A stretch of DNA of 64,000 nt. It comes from Persicaria tinctoria. Lineage: Eukaryota > Streptophyta > Magnoliopsida > Caryophyllales > Polygonaceae. Positions 48,201 through 60,378 of the stretch are shown here, one piece after another. The stretch covers positions 95,696,519-95,760,518 of the forward strand of contig JBANSL010000002.1 in assembly GCA_037127255.1 (NCBI GenBank). The letters run 5' to 3'. Below the pieces are notes generated by a model. It was not told the DNA's origin, ran no database searches, and saw only the letters and a program-made list of their open reading frames with translations. The position numbers and the translations under genes were made by a program. Each line of letters opens with the position of its first letter. Positions within the stretch are counted from its first letter, which is position 1.

Positions 48201-50739
48201 GTTTGAATTGCTAAATTTTCTGAACACGTTAATAACCATGTTGCAATGCTTTGATGGTGACGTTTATGTGTCGATGCGCTGACTTGATTATGACTATTGC
48301 TTGATTGCATGTCGTCTATGATGATATGATTGATGCTTTACAGTTCTAATGTGCCATGATGACTTAATGTGTTGATACTCTGAGTTGTTAAGCATGATCT
48401 AAATTCCTTGCCTATAAAATGTGAATTGCAATTGCTGAGAACCTAAACTATTATCTGATAAGGGTATAACGAAACTTGCTAGCTTGAATTGACCATGCTC
48501 ACATATGATGTTTTGCAATAATTATTAAGTATGCCGGTAAATTGAGACTTTTGACATAGTTGCAATGCTTGATGATGAACTCATGATGCCATGAATGCTG
48601 GTTAATATGATGTGGTCCTTATGTGTAATAATGTTCATGATTGCTTCTTCTTTGAACCTGTGGGGGAGATTATCTTGAAGAATGGTGAAGGAACTTGAGT
48701 GGTTGGATGATCGATGATATTATGAGGTAAGTCGCAAGGGAGGTATATTGGTTTAGGTAAGACCAAGTGAGTTTTGGGATTTATGAGAGGAAAGGCTTGG
48801 TGGTTCCGATGAGGTTTTAGGTGAAACTTGGGTGGGGATATGGTTAGCAATAGGTCGCCTAGGCGGTGATCGAGGAATTACTAGAGGAGATTCGGTTAGC
48901 AGGGCATGGTACTGGTGATATCTCGGAAAGTGTGGGAAGTGTGAGAAATGGCCTAAGAGAAGTGAGGATATAGTATGAGGGGGTACTCGGGTGTGATGTT
49001 AGAGATAGGAGTTGGGTCCTTAGAGGTGGATGGTGTGTGAGAGTGCTTGATGGAATGAGGGGTGAGATTGGGGTATCGAAATGAGTTGAGATTTCTTCAG
49101 GGGATTTTGCCAGAGTTAGTGTTGTTGAGTCTAGAAGAGGATTAATCTTGGCTTAAGAGTGGAGATGGGTGAGTGAGGATTGTGTTTTATTGTGACTGGT
49201 ATGATGTGAGGAATTTCCTTGATTTGTGATTTATTTATATCTGCCGGCATGATGTTAGATAACGACCATGATAAAACCTGATATGAAATGACATTACATG
49301 TTGATATGCAATATTAAAATCTAGTTGGTAGTGACAAGTGTTACCATGATATATAAATATTTTGATATCTTGTTGTATTGGTTTAGAAGCATGTTAGGAC
49401 GTGCTGTGATATGATATATGAACTAATGGTGAGTAGGAACTATGAGATAATGATGTGCTATTATGTGGAAGCATGATGTTTTATTATGTGGTAGTAAGCA
49501 TGATGTGTACTATATGATTGACAAACATGATTATTGGTTATATAAATGATGAATATGACTTGGAGTATGATCATGATTTTTATATATGAGATAATAATGC
49601 ATGTCTGCCTAATGACTAAATGATCGTTATATGGTGTTGTGATGAGTTGAGATGATATCTGGAGAGCATGTGGACATTTTGATGTTGATATACTGCTTGA
49701 TCTTCCCTCTTGTGAATCTTAATAGCATGACCTTGTTTGTATGGATGTGGTTATAATTAGTTTTGTTTCATTGACTTATGATGAAGTTCCGTTGTGGCTA
49801 ACCTTCCAATTACAAATGTTTGATGTGATAAATCTGTTATGATAATGCTGGATAGAAGTTGGATAGGATGACTATGTGAATTTATGCGTTAAATGAGATC
49901 CCTTGTTGTGACTGGCCCTGCTATGATTGTGGTGTTGATATGCAATAGTGTGACACCTTTTATGACTTCTGGTGGGATGTCGAGATGTGTGTTATGATTT
50001 AGGCATATATGCATATTACGACCTTTAGTATGATGTGAGATGTTAATGTGACCTTAGGGCACTTTGTTGCCATATGTTTGAGACTTGTCGTATGATGTAC
50101 TGGTTAGAGATTGGTTGGTTAAGTGGTTATGCATTTCTTATGGCGTATGAATCTTGCTTGAATGGAGATTGATGGATTGATTTGATTCTTGAAACTAGGA
50201 AGAGAATATGGGATTAGCCCTTAGAGGTGGATGATTCCACCTTACGTGATCTGAAATTGCTTGATTAAACATTGGATTTGAGGATTTTGAGCGGTTTTGA
50301 AAATGATCAACTTGGACTGTAAAAGAATGAACGATACCGAGAATTTCAACGATTTGAGGTTAACCTTTTTAAATTGCGGAATTCCTTTTGAAACTTTTGA
50401 AACCCGGGCCATTCTATGATACTTCACGAAGTGGATACAAGCATTTTATGGGGGCGCTTGTAGGGTGCTTGCTAAGACCTACTGATGATATTGTAGAGAG
50501 TTGTGGTATTTCCGAAAAGTCGAAGCAAGTATGTGATAGGGGCGCTTATCGCATACTTGTCAAGGCCAATTGGAGATGTCATGGCTATGACTAGAATGTT
50601 GTGAGAATCCCGGGAGACGCAACCGAGGTGATTACAAGGTTCTTAGACATGGTCCTAGGACTCATCAATTTCAAACTTCATTCCCCACTTTATTTTGGTT
50701 TTAGTCTCGGGGACGAGACTTGTTTTTAGAGGTGGATGA
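45270..50739 (+). other. Noncoding internal region of the LARD
   Basis: 5.5 kb without a coding domain. It contains a recurring, diverged motif of the type CTAGGTNCATGATAGTGTGAT (near 46300, 46377, 46905 and 47783) and long stretches rich in ATGATATGATTG-like words. An A-rich stretch lies at about 46699-46731. Other short ORFs are not conserved-looking. Confidence 0.75.
45274..45285 (+). promoter_or_regulatory. Primer-binding site of the LARD
   Basis: TGGTATCAGAGC, complementary to the 3' end of plant initiator tRNA-Met, four bases after the 5' LTR. Confidence 0.9.
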
Positions 50740-52408
50740 TGTAAAGGCCCGGATTTTAAATCCTAAATTTCGTGAAAAGAAATTAAAAATAAATTTAAAT
50801 CGGATTAATTAATTCGGTTTTGAAAAATTTAATAGGAATTTTGATCGAGTCGGATTAGATCGAGAGAGCGGGTTTCGAAATTTGTAGTATTCTTTGACCA
50901 AACTTAGGACCACTACCTTAATTCTTTTGTTCCCCCTTGTGTTCTTCTCCTTGTTTTCTTCAGAGCCTTGCAGTACAGCTTTTCCCCTTACCATATTGAG
51001 CTCGACACCACCACACCTTCACACATCTCCCCTCCTTCTTCCTTTGAGATTCAACACCCAGCAAAACCCACTTTCCTCCACTTTCTTATCCAAACCCACA
51101 AAAGGGAGTCTTCCTCTCCCTGTGCCTGAAATTGCCAGAAACGCTTAATCTCTCGCCTCTCCTCTGCTGTCCGACCACCACCCACGCAGCCTCCTCCATT
51201 CTTTCAGCCTCCGCCACCACCGTACGCTAGCACCACCAGCAGCCACCAGCGGCATCCCCAACTCCCGTGCCTTGCTTCCTCTGTTCGGCGGCCAAACGAA
51301 ACCAAATAACCCCACTCGAGCTCTCCTCCCCGTCACGTCTGTCCGGACGCACCGAGCCGCCCGAGCGCTCCTGAGCAACACTTCAGGTCAGCAGAAGCAG
51401 CATTGTCGACCCCTCCTTCATCTTCCTCCTTGTTTCGGTCTCCAGGCCGAGCCACCCCGACGCCAACCTCCTTCCTCTGTCCTCCTTTGAAGCCCACAGG
51501 TGAGGCTCTCCTTCCCTTTCTCTTTCTCTATCAAACTAGAAAAGGCTCCGCCTTTAACAATCGCTCATTCGTTTGAGGCCAAGAGCATACCGACACCGCC
51601 TCCGACGAAGCCCAATCGAATCTCCGGCGAGCCGAATCGAGCCTCGACGAATCCTCTGGTGAAGCTCTCGACCCCGCGGTAAGCACCCATCTCCCCTTCG
51701 TTCAACCCAAATCGATGCAAAGGTCCTCTTTTATAGCCTATTCTGTCCATCCCAGGCCCCTCAGAACTCCCTTCATCTCCGACAGAGCCAATCGACCTCT
51801 GACGCGTTTTCCGGCGGATCTCTCGAGCCCTCGGTGAGCTTCGTTTTCTCTATCTCTCTTCTGCGTTGAATTCCTTGCTTGGGTTGGGGGTCGGAATTGG
51901 ATATCGGTCGGGATTGAGCGAGTCTGGGACGGAATGGCGCCACCGCCGGCCGGCCCTGGGTTTCCTCCTTCCTCCCTCTTCCGTTTTCCGTCGAACTGGC
52001 AGAGCTCTGCTTTGCTTTGGAAGGGCGAGGTTCTATTGGGCCTATTTTTCTGGGCCTTGTGTCTCGGATCCGGGTATACCATTTTGCATTCGGGTTCAGT
52101 GGGAAGGGAGTATTGAAACCGGGCCTTTCTTTCTTTCTTATATCGGGTTCCGGGTTGGGCTTTCCAATTGGGTTTTCTGTTTCCTCCATTTCGGTTTTGG
52201 GCTTGTTGGGTTGGTGTTTTGTAAATTGTTGTTAGGACAGGTTAAGGGTACCCAACGGCCCTTCGAAGTTTTTAGGGTTTGAAATCCCTCCTTATACTAA
52301 TCTTAAAAATGAGTTTGAAACCTCGACCCTTACCTGGATTGCAAGATCCGAACAAGGGGTTTTATCCCTTGAAACGTAACCCGGAAATCATAATTCTGGG
52401 CCGTTACA
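50740..52408 (+). repeat. 3' LTR of the LARD with 1.43-kb internal deletion
   Basis: 1,669 bp. Apparently identical to the 5' LTR except for one visible base (CCTCGACCCTTACC here, CCTCGACCCGTACC there) and the missing 1,431 bp. The junction GTTGTTA|GGACAGG corresponds to GTTGTTA|TTCC and GTCTTA|GGACAGG in the 5' LTR, so it has a TTA microhomology. Confidence 0.9.
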
Positions 52409-52413
52409 CCAGT

Positions 52414-52735
52414 TGTAGTTGACGTCGAGTAGAATCCTTCCTTCGTCTCCTCCTTTTGGTTCTGTCCCGAAATGGCTCCAAATTTTGCAATATTAAACAG
52501 AAACTCGTGTAGACCTCTATTTTTGGTAAATAAACTTATACTACACAAATTTAACATATTCCCAACCCGAAATATGCAATATACTTAGACTAAGGAGCGA
52601 TAATGTGCATAAAAACATGGTTACTTTAGTGGACATCAAGCATGTGTCCGTAACTCCCGTTGTAAGGCATTTTATTGTAGTCCCGGGGCTGTGTGGGCAT
52701 CTCGGGTGGGCGTTTTGTGGACGTATGGCCTGAAT
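52414..52735. repeat. Right part of the TCGA-rich repeat and start of the 360-bp repeat
   Basis: TGTAGTTGACGTCGAGTAG at 52414 continues the repeat interrupted by the LARD. From about 52625 the text (GTAACTCCCGTTGTAAGGC...TGGCCTGAAT) is the end of a unit that recurs at 54166-54255. Confidence 0.6.
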
Positions 52736-53886
52736 TAGGGATGGGCATAACCGGGTATCCGACATGAACAAGATAATCGTGTCGGATACCCGAAACCGTT
52801 TAGCCCCAACAGCCCGAACCGTACACGAACGGTCCTACGGGTATCCGACACGTTAATCTATTCGGTTCCATGTCGGATACTCGGATTGTCCGACACGAAC
52901 CGCTATTTTTAGCGTTCCATATCTACTGATCAACAAAATCCCAACAAAGTAGAAGACTTGGAAAAAAAAATTATAATCAGATGGAGGAGGATCAGAATGA
53001 GTTAATAACCTACCCATACAATTAGATTCTTACAGTAATTCACACAACAAATATCTTAAAATTACATGGGAAAAAAGTGAAGCTACAGTCGTCGGCTCGT
53101 CGCCACCGCCTTGCTCTTCAGGCCAAAGTTGGTGTCACTTTGAGGGAGGGAGAAAGTGAATCCATAATGGTCGTCAGTCCGTCACCGCCGAGCTCTTCAA
53201 GGGGGAAGTCGAAGACTCAAAGTCCATTGGTTTGCAGAGATAGCCACCGCCGACAGTAGCATTCTTCACAAAACTGAAGGGATTTTTATGGGTAATGCCA
53301 TGATCCTGCAAAAACCGGCTTAGATTCATGCTTAAGGATGAAATATTGTAGATCCCTAAACCAATTTTCGGATTTGGTACATGCTTTTTGGCGATTTGTG
53401 GTGGTGAGATACCTAGGGTTGAAAGGGTTCTCCTCTCTTAGCGGCTATTGTGTTTTAGTTTAGGGTTTGGATAGAGTTTCACCTAAAGAGTTAATGGAAA
53501 GGGTATATAATATATATAGCCCCTATTTGCTTTTTTTTTTAAAGGCAACTTGAAAACTGAAATAAAAGGGAGACACGCGCATTTTGAAATCGATCCCGCG
53601 ACCCCTTTGTAAATGTGCTAGGGAAGCACCAGGTGAGCCGCTTCAACATAATGATTTTAGAGGGATTATATAATACTAATACCAAATTCATTACTTATTG
53701 ATTTAAAAAAAAAACGGTTCGTGTCGGGTACCCGACAAGGCGATTTGCCCGACCCGAACACGAACCGTTTAGAGCCGTGTTTTCTCGGTTCGTGTCATTA
53801 TCGTGTCGTGTTTTTTCGGTTTCGGGTTTTTTCGTGTTGTGTTTTCGTGTCGTATTTTTGGTTTCGGGTTTTTCTGCACACCCCTA
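52736..53886. mobile_element. hAT-type non-autonomous element
   Basis: 1,151 bp flanked by the perfect 8-bp duplication GCCTGAAT (52728-52735 and 53887-53894), the hAT-typical length. Ends: left TAGGGATGGGCATAACC and, on the minus strand at the right, TAGGGGTGTGCAGAAAAACC. Subterminal repeats rich in GGGTATCCGACACG and CGGTTCGTGTCGGG flank a noncoding core. No transposase. Confidence 0.9.
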
Positions 53887-54530
53887 GCCTGAATAGCATC
53901 ACAACTTGCATAGTGCAAAGAATTTTGGATTTTTCATTTTTTTAGATTTTGAGGTTTTTTCGTGGACTAACCCCTTTAGAAAAAGTTTAAAATTTGTCGG
54001 GATTTCAAGCCTAGGAAAAACGATTTTTTTTGGCCTTTTATAGGAGGATTTATCAGGAAATATCCTCAATGAAGTCATAGCCCATGAAGTTATCTTTCCA
54101 ACGACTGCTCAAATGCCTCGATCGGACAAACGACGCTCCCTCTACACCAAATATACCGAGTAGTTGTCTGTAACTCTTGTTGTAAGGCACATTACTGTAG
54201 TCTCGGGGCTATGTGGGCATCTCGGTGTGCATTTTGTGGACATATGGCCTGAATAGCATCACATCTTGCCTAGTGAAAATGATTTTGGGTTTTTAATTTT
54301 TTGAGATTTTGAGGTTTTTTCGTGAACTAACCCTTTTGGAAAAAGTGTAAAATTTGCCCGGATTTCAAGCCTAGGAAAAATGATTTTTTTGGCCCTTTTA
54401 GAGGAGGATTTATCCGGAAACGCCCTCAGTGAAGTCGTAGCCCATGAAGTTACCTTCCCAGCGATTGCTCAAATGCCTCGATCGGACCAACGTAGCTCCC
54501 TCTACTCAAAATATATCGTCCTCAGTGAAA
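53887..54530. repeat. Tandem repeat, unit about 360 bp
   Basis: The unit starting GCCTGAATAGCATCACA at 53887 restarts at 54247 (GCCTGAATAGCATCACATC). Both contain TTTTGAGGTTTTTTCGTG, ATTTCAAGCCTAGGAAAAA and CTCAAATGCCTCGATCGGAC. An earlier partial unit ends at 52735. The short ORF in the second unit is not seen in the first. Confidence 0.85.
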
Positions 54531-57285
54531 TCATTTTTTCTAGGCTTGAATTTGGGCAAAATTTCTTGGTATATTGGGTTGACTAGATAGAAGCGAGGTA
54601 AGCTTCGTGTTATATAAGAGAGGAAGTTCTTCTAGGTTGTATCTAGGACTCACAAGGAAATAGAAATAAAAGTTGTTTGATTCCTACGGGCTGGATAACC
54701 CTAAGCGGAGACGTAGGCTGGTTTAGAGACGAACTTCGTTAACAAGTCAAGTGTTCTTTATTTCTCTCGTATTATTTGTTAATCGTTTGATTTCTGCAGT
54801 CAGCTCAAGACACTTAAAGATCAGTTCAAGACCTTGAGATCGAGTTCAAGGCCTTGAGATTCGATATCAAGCCCTTGACGTTGCTCATACTTTATTCAAC
54901 CCCCCCCCCCCCCCCCCACCCACTCTATAATGCTTGTAAGTTGACTAAGGGTTTAGTACCTTAACCAATTCATTGGTGCCCTTTTATCCAGGTTGCGCTT
55001 CCTACATTGCAGGCGAAGAGATGTCATCACAATGGTGTCTTAACGGAAGAAATGTATTCTTCCATGGGTGATATACTTGTATTTAAGTTGAATGCACAAA
55101 AGCGAAAATTTCACATTTCATGCAGTAAACATACTAGTGTTAGAAGTGCAAGCGTGAAATTGGCGCGTTATTTCCATTAGCGGATGAATCTAATGGCAGA
55201 ACTGGACTTCTACATGATACTTTACAGGATTAGTAGGTGTGTAACAATTACAATCGCAAAGTTGTCATGTTTGGATATTCAAATGTGGAACCAAGTTCCG
55301 CGAGAGTTATCTTTATGGCTCGGGTTTGTTTTGGAGGGTTGAAGATGAGAGTAATTTTTTAATTTTCAATGTGGGATACTGAATGCACGTCTTTGAGACA
55401 AAATGTTTTCCCATAGTTTCTTAGCTGTTAATGATGTGTCATGTCTTTAAGAGTTGTTCGTAAGTGATATAATTGGTCAGTTGAAGATTGAATTCTCTTT
55501 TGATTTTCTAGTTCTACTCCTTAATTTGGTTTGTTTATGAGTTCCAAATTACAATAATTGCAATTGTGTATTTGTGGTTGAACGAAATTATATTAGTGAT
55601 AGTTCTTCGTTTGTCCTTTTTTTGTTCATAAGAACATTGATCTTTTAGCGAAATTAGGGTACAATAAACAGGAGATGCCCCCATGGCCCTATGGTTGATC
55701 CTTGTCATCTAGATAATCTGTCCAACTCAAGGGCAGTAGCAATACACCTGACCTTTTATTGCTCCAAAAAAAAGAGTACTTTTCCTGGCATTTTGACATG
55801 CCAATTTCATATGTTCAATGTCTAATACTTTAACCAGATAGACATATTGCGATTGAAACTTTATCCCACTGAAACTCTTCACTATCGAAATATCGCGATT
55901 GAGGTTGGCCAAGGAAAACATAGCGAAGTGATGTAGGTGGGGCGAAATTTCAGACATGTAAATCTGTAGTACTCAATGCGAAAATAATAGCATCGTCAAT
56001 TCATCCACAAGCATTCACTGGTACAAGTCTACAAATAAATTCAAATGTTCAACACCAACTATTTAAAGTGAATACATGTGGAAGATTAAATAATACATAA
56101 GCTAGTGTTTACTGAGATATTGGCCTTGGACAAAGTCGTTTACCTAAGCTACGACTTTCATCTTAGCAATGGATTGTAGAAAAGTACAGTTACATTTGCT
56201 TGGTTGCTATTATATCTTTCCATTCCTTGAAAATTCAGGCTTTCATCATATCTAGGATTATAAACTCATCAAACTCCGATCATGCTAAATTCAAGGCTTT
56301 CACATATTAGGTTGTTAGTTCAATGGTATTCCATTTTCGGCTTGCGCTTATATATCTCTCAACTTTGTCATTTTTTTAAAAAATATGGACCGTTGGAAGA
56401 CACCTTTCCTTCAAAATATCCTTGTCAAGCCATCTACCAGTCCAGAAATTGACAAATTTTCCATTACCTATTTGTCAAGTCAGTCCTTTGCAAAACTCAT
56501 CCTTGATTTCAATTAGTTTCGTCCATTGTCATAATATTTTTTTCTTCTTCTTTCTGTAGTTGAGGATATGTTATTCCTTCAAATACTTATTTGAAATTAT
56601 CTGTACCATGAGTTTTGTGGTTCAGCAAGGATATTCCATAGTAGCTTCATTTAAAGAGCATTGTTCATGTCTTTGGTTTTGTGAATTCATGTTCAGCCAT
56701 CCTTTTTTTTCTTTTACATATTTTATACCATTAAAAAATTAGTTTGTATGATGTGTCTTTATTACAGAAGAAAGATCAGTTAATTTGATTGAGTTCTTTA
56801 TGAATTTTAGTCGAAAGCATAAAGTTTTGTATAATGAAATTTGCTTTAGTGGCTAGGTTTGATCTGACCGGTTTTTTTTAGTGTTTATCTAAAATCAATA
56901 AAATAATACAAAATAGTATTATAACATATATTGAAAAGTGTATACATGACAATTATGTTTTATCTTATTTAAACCATTTAAATGCAACAGAGTGTGTGTG
57001 AATTTGACTACCAGTCTATTCCCAAGCCTTTCATATCGAAGAGATCCTCAATGTACTTGATCACTGGTTTAGATGCTATTACATAATTCTGCATTTGGAT
57101 GGAAGCTGACTTCGCTGCAAGATGTAAAGAACATTGTAAGGATGTTAGTAATTTGAGGTATTATTATCAGTCATTACGTTTTAAAAGAGGAAAATAAAAT
57201 TATAAAATTAATTAAAATAATCCAGTTTTTTGAAGAGTGGATAAAAAATATCACATAAGAAAAATGACTCAATCTTTAGGGAGAC
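54531..57285. other. Intergenic sequence, no recognised gene
   Basis: 54780-54900 repeats TTGAGATCGAGTTCAAGGCC-like phrases, and 18 C residues follow at 54900-54917. ATTGGTGCCC near 54970 resembles a retroelement primer-site flank, but no LTR pair was found. The remainder (55000-57285) is AT-rich with only short random ORFs. Confidence 0.45.
54900..54917. repeat. Poly-C homopolymer
   Basis: Eighteen consecutive C residues; the length may not be reliable in an assembly. Confidence 0.9.
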
Positions 57286-57289
57286 GGTA

Positions 57290-57702
57290 ACAAAGGATTG
57301 CTTCTTGGAGAACCAAGAAGCAACATATCCTTAGTAGCCATGTCAACGATTGAGTCTGAATACAGAGCCATGGCAGTAACTTGTTGTGAGATAACCTGGC
57401 TAGTGAGGCTGCTGAATGATATGAATGTAAACCATGAAGAGGCAGTGGAACTATATTGTGATATTCAAGTTGCTATACACATTGCCAGAAATCCAATCTT
57501 CCATAAGAGGACAAACACATTGAAGTTGCCTCTCATCTTGTGAGAGATAAGGTCTTGAACAAGGAAATTGAGGCAAAATATATAAGCACCATAGATCGAC
57601 CAGTTGATGTGTTTACCAAAGTTCTCAGCCAATATCAAGCAAAGAAACTTTGTCCAAGCTTGGAGTGGTGGTTCAATTATGCAACTCCAATCTTGAGGGG
57701 GG
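57290..57702 (+). pseudogene. Ty1/Copia RNase H 3' remnant
   Basis: The end of a Copia polyprotein: SWRTKKQ, VAMSTIESEYRAMAV, EITWLVRLLNDM, LYCDIQVAIHIARNPIFHKR and, in another frame, EVASHLVRDKVLNKEIEAKY with the family-typical DVFTK motif. At least two frameshifts break it: between WRTKKQ and VAMST, and at AGGACAAACACATTGAAG, where one base is missing so that KHIE becomes NTL. A purine tract (GAGGGGGG, 57695-57702) and TGATGTGATTTGC, the likely 3' LTR start, follow. Upstream gag, integrase and RT are absent. Confidence 0.88.
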
Positions 57703-57724
57703 TGATGTGATTTGCTAAAGGATA

Positions 57725-57965
57725 CTCCCTCCGTCCCACAATGGTTGTCTTTAACTATTCATGCATGTTTTCTTAAGAAGCTAAAAACTATGTAAACTAT
57801 CAACATTTTATTAAATATTTTTAAACAATATCATAAACATTACTAGCTAATAAGTATAGAATTATTTTAAAAAATTAATTAAAAAATGGATATTTTATAT
57901 AGTTTTTAGCTTCTTAAAAAGCGTAGATAAATAGTCCAAAGACAACTATTGTGGGACGGAGGGAG
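57725..57965. mobile_element. Stowaway (Tc1/mariner) MITE
   Basis: 241 bp with terminal inverted repeats CTCCCTCCGTCCCACAATGG and the complementary TTGTGGGACGGAGGGAG, flanked by TA on both sides (57723-57724 and 57966-57967). The core is AT-rich and noncoding. It sits a few bases inside the presumed Copia 3' LTR. Confidence 0.95.
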
Positions 57966-57967
57966 TA

Positions 57968-58890
57968 ATTAATTTGGTTAATCCCTGTTTTACTGCCAAA
58001 TAATTTCTAATCTTTTTTTTTTGTGTGTGTTTAGAGAAAAAGTGGATGAGACCTCTTAGGGTTAAAGTTGATCTGATTTTCCCTTTCTAATTCTGTCTGT
58101 CTCAATTAATTCCCTTTTTTTACATTTCTGGTTGATGGTTGATGTTAGACTCTGTTTGATTGAACCAAATCATCATCCATTCATCAACTACATATGATAA
58201 TAGAGACCTGTATATCTTGTATAGGGAAGCCACATCACATCCAATTTCAAATTATAATCTACAAAGAGGAGAGGTTTCTGATGATATGTATAATTACATG
58301 GTTTGAAGGTCTAGTTAGAGTCCGTTTTAGTTAGGTTTTGTGTCAATATAGTTAGCTAATTAGTGTCAATTATGAATAGGTTAATTAATTATTATTTTTT
58401 AGTATAGATGTCTCCACTTGTCTTTTGTACATTTTCAGGCTAAAAAGAGCCAAGTCGAGGTGAAAATAAAGAAAAACGTGTACATTCTTAGATGTTGACG
58501 GAGAAATAATAATGATCAAAGATGGAATCCAAGCCAGGCATCAGAAGTCAAAGAACAAGACACCAAATTCATTTTCCCTACACTTTCCTTCCTAAAATTC
58601 CCATTAAATTCCATTTTCCAAACAGGGTGTAAATGACTACTTGATCGAGTACACAAGAAAGTTACGAAGAAATTACATAAGCAATGTTGAGCTTTGACAT
58701 GCACAAAGACAAGGCAAAGACATGGCATGAACACAAACGTGACAAAATCAGAAGTTGATACTCGGGGTTAATGCCTGACTACTCGGGTGAGCGCCTGGGT
58801 GACTTTTGGCCCAAATCCATTATTTGTTGGTGGCCCAATTCAATCCTATAAATTCTATCGTTTATCTCTTTTGCCTATAAATACGTACAC
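57968..58890. other. Probable remainder of the Copia LTR and intergenic sequence
   Basis: Noncoding. The end of the LTR could not be fixed because there is no second copy. A TATAAATAC sequence near 58876 lies just before the PIF-like element. Confidence 0.4.
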
Positions 58891-58893
58891 TAA

Positions 58894-60375
58894 GGTTGTG
58901 TTTGACACTAGAGGGAGATTATGGGGATTATGGGGATTTCAGTAGATTTTAGGAGATGAAGATTATTTTGGTAGATTAATGAGACTGTGGGGATTGAGAT
59001 TATGGATGTCGGAAATCTCGTAAAAGGTGTTTGGTAGGTAGAGGATTGTAATGTATTTTGAAGGTTGAAAATTACCATTGTACCCCTAAAATAGTACCCC
59101 TCGCACCCAGCTCCTGCCCCCTCCCTCGTGACCTCTCTTCCTCCTCTTTCAGACACTCACCCACGACAACTCTGAGCTGGCGACGACGAGGCGCTGGTGA
59201 CGGCCGGAGCTGTCGATTCCACCACTGCGGCCGCCTGGAAATCCCCCCGCCTTCACCTCCCACCTTCTCCGACTTGATCTGTCGCAGGGAGAACGGCAGC
59301 AAATCGACGACGAGTTCCACCTCCTCTCCGCCGTTGAAGAGTTCAACCTTAATCTTATCCTCACTAACCACTGATCAGTACTAAAAATCCCCAAAATTAC
59401 AATCTCCAATTCACTAAAAATGAACAGCCAATTGAGCGAAAAATTAGAGCCTCCATGGATTGGTTCAACCTTATCTGGAAAACAAAAAGCTAACGACTTT
59501 TTGCCGATTCCAGCCAGGATGGATCAGTGTCGATGAAAAGGGGGTTTTGATCGGTACACACCGGAACGAGACAAAAGGACTGGAAATTTTCAAAGGGTGA
59601 TCAAATCAAATCGAATTAGCAGATACTTTGATTTGAGGTCTCTTTCTCACTGTCCTCTCGATGAAGATTGAAGAAGACGATCAAAGACAGTGTTTAATTA
59701 GATCAGTTTGAGAGGTGAAAGGAAACGGTGATCGGATCTTCTATCTCACATTCTCCCTCACTGGTAATAGTCTGGTATTAACAACCTGTCAATTGGGCAC
59801 AATAGCCAGCTTAACAGGTGACAGTGAGGTTGACCAAAAAATGGGGGATTGAAGCTTGAAGCCCCAACAATGGCGGATCGACGCTCGCCCTTGGCGCCTC
59901 GTAGTGGCCGGAGGAGGGCACTATTGTCGGCCGGCAGGGATGCTCTCGATTCCCCCATGTTAGGGTTCCAAGCTCCTGATTTGGGGAAGAACAGCCCGTC
60001 ACCGACTCCCCTGGAGCTGTTCTCCACCGCCGACCTTAAATCCCGACCCCCCTGTCGACGAGAAGAGACGAGAGGAGGTGAGATCGGCGATGGTGATGAA
60101 GGTCGCCGCTTCTCCTTCGCTCCTGCCTCTCTCCACTCTCCATATCTGATGAATGCTTTGACAGGGGCAATATTGTCGATGTGAATCTGAAATCTCCACA
60201 CAATCTCCACACTCTTGGGGGGAGGAGATTGCAAAATAATCTGATGAAATCTCCCAAATCTCCATCCCCAAATCCCCTGGAGTGTACTGCCAAACACCAT
60301 CGCATGAACTCAAAGCTTTTTTGTATTTTGTAATAATCTCCACAATCTCCCCACAATCCCTTGCCAAACACACGC
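58894..60375. mobile_element. Non-autonomous PIF/Harbinger-like element
   Basis: 1,482 bp flanked by TAA on both sides (58891-58893 and 60376-60378). Left end GGTTGTGTTTGACACTAG; right end on the minus strand GCGTGTGTTTGGCAAGGG. These match each other and the terminus of the Harbinger element at 6214. Subterminal GATTATGGGGATT and CTCCACAATCTCC motifs repeat at both ends. The GC-rich centre (59100-60180) has overlapping ORFs on both strands, none recognised; it may be captured host sequence. No transposase. Confidence 0.82.
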
Positions 60376-60378
60376 TAA

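Larger units (their letters stand above)
42170..52408 (+). mobile_element. LARD-type LTR retroelement without coding genes
   Basis: Both LTRs begin TGTAAAGGCCCGGATTTTAA and end GGGCCGTTACA. CCAGT flanks the element on both sides (42165-42169 and 52409-52413), a perfect 5-bp target duplication. The primer-binding site TGGTATCAGAGC (45274-45285) fits initiator tRNA-Met. Before the 3' LTR lie a CTCGGGGACGAGACTTG motif and a purine-rich AGAGGTGGATGA, as at the 3' end of Del/Tekay-type Gypsy elements. The internal 5.5 kb has only short random ORFs and no gag, protease, RT, RNase H or integrase, so it must depend on another element. The Tekay relationship is inferred from the 3' motif only. Confidence 0.9.
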
